Positions 56,263 through 64,000 of a stretch of DNA of 64,000 bases are shown in pieces. Position 1 is the first letter of the stretch. Every line of letters begins with the position of its first letter. Position numbers and translations under genes: made by a program. Source of the DNA: Musa acuminata AAA Group (lineage: Eukaryota > Streptophyta > Magnoliopsida > Zingiberales > Musaceae); contig NC_088347.1 of assembly GCF_036884655.1 (NCBI RefSeq), positions 13,574,001-13,638,000 on the forward strand, read 5' to 3'. A model generated the notes under the pieces. The model worked only from the letters and a program-made list of their open reading frames with translations. It was not told the DNA's origin and ran no database searches.

Positions 56263-57760
56263 CAAATGAGCGCCAGGTATCAGAACCTGAATTTGATCCA
56301 TGAACCCAATCTGAAGACTAGTGCACATGCTATGAGATAGCGGTCAAGGCTTCAGCAATTCTGAGCCAGGTATTGGCAAGACAATGTAGGAGGTTCACGG
56401 GCAGGAACCATTAGCGAAACGATGGCTTTGCCTCATTTGTACGTTGGTGTTGGTGTTGCCTTAATTTCTCTAGATTTTGTGTAAGTTGTGTATTTGTAAG
56501 TTGAAATACATATTGTTAGAGGAGGTTCTGGGACAAATTACAATTTTTGTGATAGTTCAGTGATCCATTGATCTTATGAAAACTCCAATGCTTTTTTTGT
56601 GCTGATGTTGTCGGCATCAGATGGATGCTCATGGATTCTTGTTTGGAGTTTGGGGAAGGTGGATTATATCAACAATGCATTTCCCATGCTTAGCCAGACT
56701 TCAGCATAATTTTAGCTATACTTTCTTGCCGAGAATGTCAGCACAAATGAATCAAAAGCTTGTTCCTACTTCAAGTCTTTATTTCAAGAAGCCATTCTTC
56801 TCTACCGAGGACCTGAGATGCATACTCCTACGATCAGGTGGTTTTCTCTGAAGAAAATTTCAATTATGGAAGGGCAGAGAAGTCAGTGAGACTTCTTGGT
56901 GGGGTAATAATGCAAAATTAGGTGATATATATATATATTAATCTCAGCGTCTGCAAGCAATATTGAACTTGAAAATAGATCTAAATCTGAACATCATTAG
57001 AAAATAGGGGTTACTATATGTACAATGCAATTAGACATTTTTCTCTCTTTCACGCTTGATATGAGGCTTTTAAGGCATGATACTATTAAATTCTCTCGTT
57101 TGTAGTTAATAGTATTGCTTCACAAGACATTTACGTATTAGATAAATTTCACCGAGCTTACTTCGGATTGAGGGGTTCTCAATAAGAGAACGGCCAAACA
57201 AAGAGAACCTCTTTTTTAATTCGATATTTGTGATTTTTTTAAAAAATCAGGTTGGTTAGTACAATATTATACTAGTGATAAGTTTTGAATTTATGTCGAC
57301 GTGTAAATGTCATGTTTGTCAATAAAATTAAAACACATCAAAACTTATATTTGCAAGAATTAAAATAAAAGAAAAAATAGCTATTCAAATTTAACATCTT
57401 GAAAACAACTATTGAAATTCAATATCTGATATGATACCACATTAATAACAAAACTAGACGGTGAGTAGTTTGACATGCGAGTGTCTAATACTCGGTGTCT
57501 AATAGCCTTTGGTATTTTATGCTATCCACAATATTGTCTTATAGCCTTTAACCCATCCCACTCAAATGATACTTTTCTTTATGATCAAAGAATTCACTAA
57601 AGGAGTTAGTTATTAACTGTTAAATATTTAATTTTATAGTTTTCAATGCATGAATGATTATTTTATATACTGGTTTTTATTTTAATATTTTAGGGTTAGA
57701 AAGAAGTTTAGAAATTAATGATATTGGTAGAAATTCTCTTTGACTTCTCTCTTAAACTCT
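56263..57760 (+). other. 3' UTR and 3' flank
   Basis: Follows the stop codon. The first few hundred bases are likely 3' UTR, with the T-rich stretch around 56460-56560 as a plausible 3' end, but no canonical AATAAA was pinned down. A TA run is at about 56927-56938. From about 57150 the sequence is AT-rich with no recognised gene. Confidence 0.5.
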
Positions 57761-58019
57761 GTATGTTTTGGATGCTTGTTTGAGTGGTGATTATTTTATT
57801 TTCAGTTATGTATCATTGTTTATTATCCCTAAGGTGATGAACATTCTATATCTTTTTGTGATTTTAAACTCGGTGGTGAACTATTTATCAATTTTATTAA
57901 AATTTTATCGTAAATTTATTCCTTTTCAATCCAAAAAACTTATATCAATAATTACAACTATACTGTTGGTTTTCTTTCAAAATCCATTCCATATTAGCCC
58001 GATATTAAAGCCAAAAGGT

Positions 58020-58900
58020 TAGAGATCATGATAAGACAGAATGGAAAAGATGTAGTTGGTGAAGGTAGCGACTATGAAGATAATGTTGAGTCCTCGAGGC
58101 TACAGCTATAAAGATTACTACATAGTCTACAGGAAAAAAATGAAATCATTGAAGAACTTTAAAATAGAAATAATCATAATGAAGATGATGCCCAAAAGTA
58201 TATTTATGATGATGATACACCTCCTCACCCAAATGAGTTGGGAAGACATCATGCAAGAAATATAGATCAAGACGAGTGGTAGAACAAATACAACCCAAAG
58301 TTGGATATTCCGTAGTTTGAAGGTAAAATCAATGTCGATGACTTTATTGATTAGCTTAATATGGTGGAAAGAATATTTGATTTTCATGAACCACTAGAAT
58401 AAAAGAAGGTAAAGTTTATAGCACTCAAACTTAAAAGGAATGCCTAAGGAAGCACAAAGAACATGAGGTGAGGAGTAAGATCATGACATGATAGAAAATA
58501 AAAAGGTAGTTGAAGAGGAAATACTTACCTAACAACTATAGACAAGAAATCTTTCTCAAAATAAATGATTTCAAGCAAAAATATCTTAGTGTGGAGGAGT
58601 ACATAAGGAGGTCTAAAATATGAGATTACTAAAGTGATTCAACTCTAGCCATATTGGTCTTTGAATGATGTAAGTTGAATTTAAAAGTTGAAAAGCAATA
58701 AAAGTTTGAAAAGAATCCTCAATATGGGTAAAAAAAAAGGCCCTACTCTCCAAAACAAGGTTGTGTCAAAAGTGCAAAATAAGCATGAAGGATATGTTGG
58801 CAGCAAACTAACACCTAATTCCTCTATCCCAAGTGATCGAAAATACTTCAAATATTATTTCAGATTATCCAAATAAGAGGATTGTTACTTTGGTTAAAGA
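58020..58900 (+). pseudogene. Ty3/gypsy-like gag remnant
   Basis: With stops ignored, 58290-58440 reads like the Retrotrans_gag core (DIP-FEG, then DDFID, MVERIFDFHEP and KKVKFIALKLKRNA). Further pieces follow to a KRIVTLVKD tail near 58875-58900. Many in-frame stops make it long dead. No LTR of its own was found. Confidence 0.5.
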
Positions 58901-58922
58901 CAGTGATAGAGAAGGAGATGAT

Positions 58923-59530
58923 TGTTGAATCTCGAATTTTGATAATGAAACTAATTGATATTTTTTATAATTTAATCTGTATTTTGAGTGAAGCAGGAAG
59001 CTTCGATCAAGGAGAGACAATTGAAGCAGGAATAATCATGTTGGGTCGGAACAAACATATCAGAAGATTGGATGTCAGGTCGGAGGATCGGTCGACGTAT
59101 CGGTAGAAGGCTTCGGGCCATGAATTCGGGCATTGGGCCAAGAAGAGCGGATATTGCACCAAGTATATGGAAATTGCGGAGGTCAACTGGCCGATTGGGC
59201 AATAGGCCGCAAGAGAGGACGATGCGCTGAAGAATCGAACGAAATGTCGATAAACCAATGACATGCCGGACAACATGATTCAAGCTTTGTAATAATTGTC
59301 TAGATCGAAGTTGGTTTTTATGTGTGCAGTATTAACTATGATAGTAAGGCATAAAGCAAAATGAAGTCCCTGAGTTAAGAACGTAATTTCGTTGGGAGTT
59401 CGAGAGTTCGTCGAAAGTCCGAACGTTCGTCGGAAGTTCCGCCGGAATTGACCAAGAAGTCCTAGAGCTTGCCAAAGAAGCTCATTGGAACTCGCTAAGA
59501 ATAAAATTGTGAAGTCCAGGAGCTTGCCGG
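58923..59530 (+). repeat. Sirevirus-like LTR fragment (5' part only)
   Basis: Begins TGTTGAATCTCGAATTTTGAT and aligns with the start of the LTR at 60217, including the GCTTCGATCAGG-type segment that the intron 8 LTRs lack. It stops at 59530, where copia A/B-type sequence begins. Preceded by a purine stretch GAGAAGGAGATGAT. Confidence 0.75.
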
Positions 59531-60216
59531 TGTTGGAAAATCCTTGGGGGCGACATCATATACGCCCCTGTGGGGGGTTTCGCCCCGACCGGCTGCAGCA
59601 GACGCAGCCCTTGTGCTACCCGCCTTCGGCTGTGTTGCACGCACGCAGATCGAGGGCAGCAACTGTTGCTGCCCTTCCTTCTTTTTGCGTCAACAATTTT
59701 GACGTCAAAATTCTTCCTAAACACAACACACGTAGTTCAAAACCAATCATTCGCACGAGCAACCTAGCTCTGATACCACTGTTGGGAAATCCTTGGGGGC
59801 GATATCATATACGCAGCGGAAGAACAAGAAAAACAAAATCCCCGATTCCCAAAGAGATGTTCGTCGTCGTACGAAGATTGGTACGCAAAAATCCGCGAAA
59901 CATGAAGTTGCGTATAGAGTAGATTGTGTTACCTAGGGAGATCGTATATCCATGTTTCCTTGCAATTCCTTAGGAGAGGGTGAAGGAGGTCAAGCATCCT
60001 CCTCTCTAGCGATGATCCACATAGCAGGGTTGCGATGACGCTCCTCAAAACTCCAGACCTACTCTGAGGTGGAGATGGAGAGGAGAATAGGAAAAGACAA
60101 ACAAAAGCTCTCTAGCCCATGGGGCTCTGAATCCCTCCTATTTATAGAGGTCCCCTGTCAAACCCTAATGGGTCCTCCCCTAGTGGGTATTGGATCTGCA
60201 TCCAATAAGACAAGGG
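59531..60216 (-). mobile_element. copia A/B-family fragment (LTR start, leader, partial 5' LTR)
   Basis: About 35 bp of LTR start (59531-59565) is joined to a short GC-rich leader (59566-59650), a PBS (minus, 59767-59778) and then a 5' LTR from 59780 that is cut at 60216 by the next element. Same layout as element B, with all coding sequence missing. Confidence 0.75.
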
Positions 60217-61085
60217 TGTTGAATCTCGTATTTTGATGATGAAACTACTTGATATATGTTTATGATTTAATCTGCGTTTTGAGTGACGCAGGATGCTTCG
60301 ATCAGGATGAGACAATTAAAGCAGGAAAATCATGTTGTGCCGAAGGAACATGTCAGAAGATTGGACGTCGGGCTGGTGGATCGGTTAACGTATCGACAGA
60401 AGGCTTCGGGCCGTGGACTCGGGCATCGGGCCAAGAAGAGCAGGTATTGTGCCAAGGATATCGGAGTTGCGGAGTCAACTGGCCGATTGGGCAATAGGCT
60501 GCAGGAGAGGACAATGCACCGAAGAATCGGACGAAGCGTCGAAGAATCGGACGAAGCGTCGAAGGACAAATGACATGCCAAACAACTTGGTTAATTGCTT
60601 AGGATTAATTGTCTCGATCGAAATTTTGTTTTAAGTGTGCAGGATTAACTACGATGAAAGTTAGACAAGCAGCAGGAGTTGCGCCGGAGTCAAGTTCATG
60701 ATCACGTTGGGAGTTCGAGAGTTCGACGGAAGTTCGGACGGTCGTCGGAGGTTCTGCGGGAACAGATCCGAGAAGTCCAGAAGCTTGACAAGCGAAGCTC
60801 GTCGGAACTCGCTAAGTGAATCGTCGCAAGTCCAGGAGTTTGCCGGAAGTCCGCAGGAGGATCACCGAGGGTTCATCGGATGATCGACGGAAGTTCGCCG
60901 GAAACTCGCCGGAAGAAGCGATTGACGCACCGAAGCAAAGCTGCAGAAATTGTCTTAGATTAAATCGTAGTTAGGACATTGATTAAGTTGGAAATGGGAG
61001 GTGATCCCATTAGCTTAATCTTGGGGCAATTGGGCCCCTGAAAAATTGAAATTGGGCCGAATGGAGCTAACCATTCGGACCCTGA

Positions 61086-61443
61086 TTGCACCAGGAGGTG
61101 CAACCGCCCAAGCTAGGAGGTGGCACCGCCTGGGCTAAGTCTCCCAGGGAGACTGGGCGGTGCAACCGCTCCAGCCAGGAGGTAGCACCGCCTGGGCTCA
61201 GTCTCCGAGCGAGACTGGGCGGTGCAACCTCCCTTGACAGAGGTAGCACCGCCTGAGCTCGGTCTTCGAGCTCTAGCAGGAGAGGTGCAACCGCCTCAGT
61301 CAGGAGTTGGCACCGCCTGGGGCTCAGTCTCCGAGCCAGACTCAGGTAGTGCAACTACCCCTAACAGAGAGGTGCAACCGCGTGGGCTCAGTCTCCGAGC
61401 TCTGCTAGGCGGTGCAACCTCTCCAGTCAGGAGGTGCAACCGC
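61086..61443 (+). repeat. GGCGGT hairpin array, third element
   Basis: Same organisation as in the intron 8 LTRs, but more degenerate (for example GTAGTGCAACTACC, where both arms have changed together). Confidence 0.7.
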
Positions 61444-62073
61444 CTGATCCCGGAATTCCGGGATTTGATCGTTTTGAGCTCCAAATTTGAACTGGGTTGG
61501 GGCCTATAAATACCCCACCCATTCAGCACAGAAAGAGCAAGAGACCTACACTGAAATCTTGATCTTCTCTGTGATTCTTGAGCTCAAAATTGTTGAAAAG
61601 CCTTTAAGTTCTCCTCCTTCTGTTCTTCAAAGTCTTTAGTTGTAAAGAGAGGAGAGAAAGGTTCTGTAAGGGTTGTCTCCTGATCCCATCAAAAGGAGTG
61701 AAACTGTAAAAGGGCAGTTGGCCTTCGCCTATTGAAGGAAGGCCTCTAGTTGACGTCGGTGACCTCGTCGGTGGAGGAAGCCAAAAGTGGAGTAGGTCAA
61801 GACTGACCGAACCACTCTAAATCTCTGGTTTGCTTTTACTTTGAGCACTTTATCATTACTGCAAACCACCTACATAGCTACTGCCCTCTGCGCTTTTACG
61901 AACAAGTCTCTAAGTTCTGATTTTTTCGAATCTGCATTCAGACGTAAATCGGTGTTTTCGTACGAACTTTACATTGCAGTTTACGTTTACGTTCTGATTC
62001 CATTTATAACTGCAAACTGTCTTCTTTGCTTTTACAAATGAGTTTCTAAGTTCAGATCTTTCCAAAATTGCAC

Positions 62074-62384
62074 AAACTGCGTTTAGACGTAAAACTGCGT
62101 TTAGACGTAAAACTGCGTTTAGACGTAAAACTGCGTTTAGACGTAAACTGCGCAAACTGTGTTTAGACGCAAACTACGTTTAGATGTAAACTGAGTTTAG
62201 ACGTAAACTGAGTTTAGATGTAAAACTGCGTTTAGACGCAAACTGCGTTTAGACGCAAACTGCGTTTAGACGTAAACTGTGTTTAGACGCAAACTGCGTT
62301 TAGACGTAAACTGAGTTTAGACGTAAACTAAGTTTAGATGCAAACTGCGTTCAGACGCAAACTGCGTGCAGACGTAAACTGCGC
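62074..62384 (+). repeat. 17-bp minisatellite in the LTR
   Basis: About 17 copies of a 17-18 bp unit, consensus AACTGCGTTTAGACGTA, with variants such as GAGTTTAGATGTA. The intron 8 LTRs have only one or two seed-like copies at the equivalent place (ATTTAGACGTAAA near 32300). There are no unique spacers between units. Confidence 0.9.
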
Positions 62385-62525
62385 TTAATCTTAAGTTATC
62401 TTAGAATCGGCCTTTACATCGAAATCGTTTTTATTGAACAAACGCAGCTTTCGTTTTTTAATCGCTGAAAGATTTCCGCTGCACTAATTCACCCCCCCCC
62501 TCTTAGTGCTCTCGATCCTAACAAT

Positions 62526-62537
62526 TGGTATCAAAGC
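62526..62537 (+). other. primer-binding site, third element
   Basis: TGGTATCAAAGC two bases after the LTR, one base off the usual TGGTATCAGAGC. Confidence 0.75.
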
Positions 62538-62573
62538 CCAGTTTTTCTCATTTCGGATTTACATCCGAGAGAA

Positions 62574-63593
62574 ATGGCTCTTCATGGCTTTCAAGAGGGC
62601 TTTTCGATCTTTCGTCCACTGTTGTTTAACGGATTGAACTACACTTATTGGAAAACTCGAATGAGAGTTTTCTTGAATTCTACGAATTTAGATTTATGGA
62701 ATATCATTGAAAACAGTTTTCAACTTCCCTCTAAACCGATGAACGAATGGTCGGATTTGGAGAAGAAGTATTTTTCTTTAAACGCAAAGGCTATGAATGC
62801 CTTATTTTGCGCTTTGGACAAAAATGAGTTCAATCGGATTTCTACGTGCGAAACGGCGTTTGACATTTGGCGAACACTTGAAATCACGCACGAGGGAACT
62901 AGTAGAGTCAAAGACTCAAAAGTTAACTTTTTATTGCATGATTTTGAGCTTTTTCAAATGCAACCAAGCGAGACTATAGGCGACATGTACACCCGTTTCA
63001 CGGATGTCGTCAATAGTTTAAGAGCTCTTGGAAAATATTTTTCGGATTTTGAACTCGTAAACAAGATTTTGCGTTCTCTTTCTAAAAAGTGGGATTCAAA
63101 AGTAACTGCAATACAAGAAGCTAAAAACCTAAACAACTTACCACTTGAAGAACTAATTGGTTCATTGATGACATATGAAATGGTGCACAATGCACATGAT
63201 GAACATGTTGAACACAATCACCTTCTAAAGAACAGGAAGGATTTGGAACTCTGGACAAATGAATGCCACTTGAGCGATGACTCAAGTGATGAGGACAATG
63301 ATGAACAAAATAACCTTCCAAAGAACAGGAAGAATTTGGAACTTAGAACATTTGAAGACCACTCGAGCATAAGCTTAAGTGATGGTGAACTTAAACTACA
63401 AATGAAACGAAAATTAAAAAGCAAAAAAAATGGAACTACTTGCTTTAAACGCAAGAAGAAGAACGAAAATTGGGATGAATCAAGCTCCTCCGAAGACGAG
63501 AAAGTCAACAAAAGCGAGGCGGCAAACTACGCCTTACCAGCCTACGACGTTGAGGTAATTAAAATGCCTTTGGTTTATTTTGAAATTACTTGA
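62574..63593 (+). CDS. gag of the third Sirevirus-like element, lacking the zinc knuckle
   Basis: 339 codons, collinear with the intron 8 gags ([18 protein letters not shown], then [27 protein letters not shown] with changes). After residue 215 or so it differs. The block around KNRKDLEL...SSDED occurs twice (about 63224-63300 and 63316-63385) instead of once. Where the others have the first CCHC knuckle, this one has TTCFKRKKKNENWDE, so the RNA-binding knuckle is lost in a short deletion. The frame is otherwise intact. Downstream (63594-64000) is AT-rich with no further domain before the window ends. Confidence 0.75.
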   Translation: MALHGFQEGFSIFRPLLFNGLNYTYWKTRMRVFLNSTNLDLWNIIENSFQLPSKPMNEWSDLEKKYFSLNAKAMNALFCALDKNEFNRISTCETAFDIWRTLEITHEGTSRVKDSKVNFLLHDFELFQMQPSETIGDMYTRFTDVVNSLRALGKYFSDFELVNKILRSLSKKWDSKVTAIQEAKNLNNLPLEELIGSLMTYEMVHNAHDEHVEHNHLLKNRKDLELWTNECHLSDDSSDEDNDEQNNLPKNRKNLELRTFEDHSSISLSDGELKLQMKRKLKSKKNGTTCFKRKKKNENWDESSSSEDEKVNKSEAANYALPAYDVEVIKMPLVYFEIT

Positions 63594-64000
63594 TGCTTTC
63601 ATGATGTATTTTCTTTTTTAGTTTAGAATTAATTTTCTTGAAAATTACATGTTTAAAAATAAAAATACAAAAATTATGATCATGCTGATAATTTCGAAAA
63701 TGATAATATTGCATATTTTATGATAAACAAACAAAATGATTTTGATTGAAAAAATGAACTTAACAATTGGTATCATAACAATCGGATTTTCTCATACACT
63801 TATGAAAAATATTTTTCTAAAATGGATTTGATGAAATGATTCCTGCTTATAAATTCCATCTTGAAATATGAATGATAGTGTTTTTGCTAAAGAGAATAAT
63901 TATTAAAATCATGATCTTGATAATTATAACATGAAGCTCTTTATAAATCAAGATCGTTCATTATGCTCCCTACATCTATCAAAAAGGAGTTCTTCAAATG

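Larger units (their letters stand above)
60217..62523 (+). repeat. 5' LTR of the third Sirevirus-like element
   Basis: 2307 bp versus about 1760 bp in intron 8. Extra sequence lies at about 60260-60630 and in the 17-bp array at 62074-62384. The GGCGGT hairpin array is at 61086-61443 and a TATAAATA box at 61505-61512. Confidence 0.85.
60217..64000 (+). mobile_element. Sirevirus-like LTR element, third copy (runs off the window)
   Basis: 5' LTR 60217-62523, PBS TGGTATCAAAGC at 62526-62537, and gag from 62574. The internal region continues beyond 64000, so the 3' LTR and target duplication are not visible. It is a different subfamily from the intron 8 compound: its LTR has about 400 bp more near the start and a minisatellite near the end. 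Confidence 0.82.

Noticed and set aside
62074..62384. CRISPR-like direct repeat array
   Set aside because: Units are directly adjacent with no unique spacers, and the context is a plant LTR. It is a minisatellite.

Overview
This is a nuclear plant DNA window dominated by one protein-coding gene on the plus strand. The gene runs from about 1264 to 56262 and encodes a plant organellar DNA polymerase of the bacterial Pol I type (POLIA/POLIB, also called POP). I assembled 12 exons. All junctions are GT-AG, all phases agree, and the product is 1024 aa, close to the roughly 1030-1050 aa usual for the family. It has a basic, Ser-rich N-terminal presequence, a DnaQ-type 3'-5' exonuclease (Exo I D279/E281, Exo II D352, Exo III Y455/D459), and a polymerase domain with motif A (D771), motif B (R846/K850/Y858) and motif C (D974). 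No exon carries a stop or frameshift, so the gene looks functional. The plant assignment rests on this gene and on the repeats. The style of the LTR elements suggests a monocot, perhaps Zingiberales such as Musa or Ensete, but that is only an impression.

About 3.1 kb of coding sequence is spread over 55 kb because several introns are swollen by transposons. Intron 1 (18.0 kb) holds a degenerate minus-strand Ty1/copia element (A, 2679-16505), a shorter relative (B, 16602-18756) and a pol-less LTR element nested precisely in A's integrase (6442-11307). Intron 4 has a recent 295-bp tandem duplication. Intron 8 (14.0 kb) holds a plus-strand, pol-less, Sirevirus-like compound with three LTRs (30798-42186) flanked by one 5-bp target duplication. 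Intron 10 (10.3 kb) holds a pol-less LTR element nested in another member of its own family (46677-54964). A dispersed GGTA-rich repeat family occurs in introns 1, 6 and 10.

Downstream of the gene (56263-64000) are the 3' flank, a decayed Ty3/gypsy-like gag, an LTR fragment, a third copia A/B-type fragment, and the 5' LTR and gag of another Sirevirus-like element that runs off the window. That LTR contains a 17-bp minisatellite, and its gag lacks the zinc knuckle.

I found no tRNA or rRNA gene, CRISPR array, operon or second host gene. The most unusual content is the architecture: exact nesting, the three-LTR compound, hairpin arrays in LTRs, an apparent ectopic recombination footprint, and a run of in-frame alternative acceptors just before polymerase motif C.
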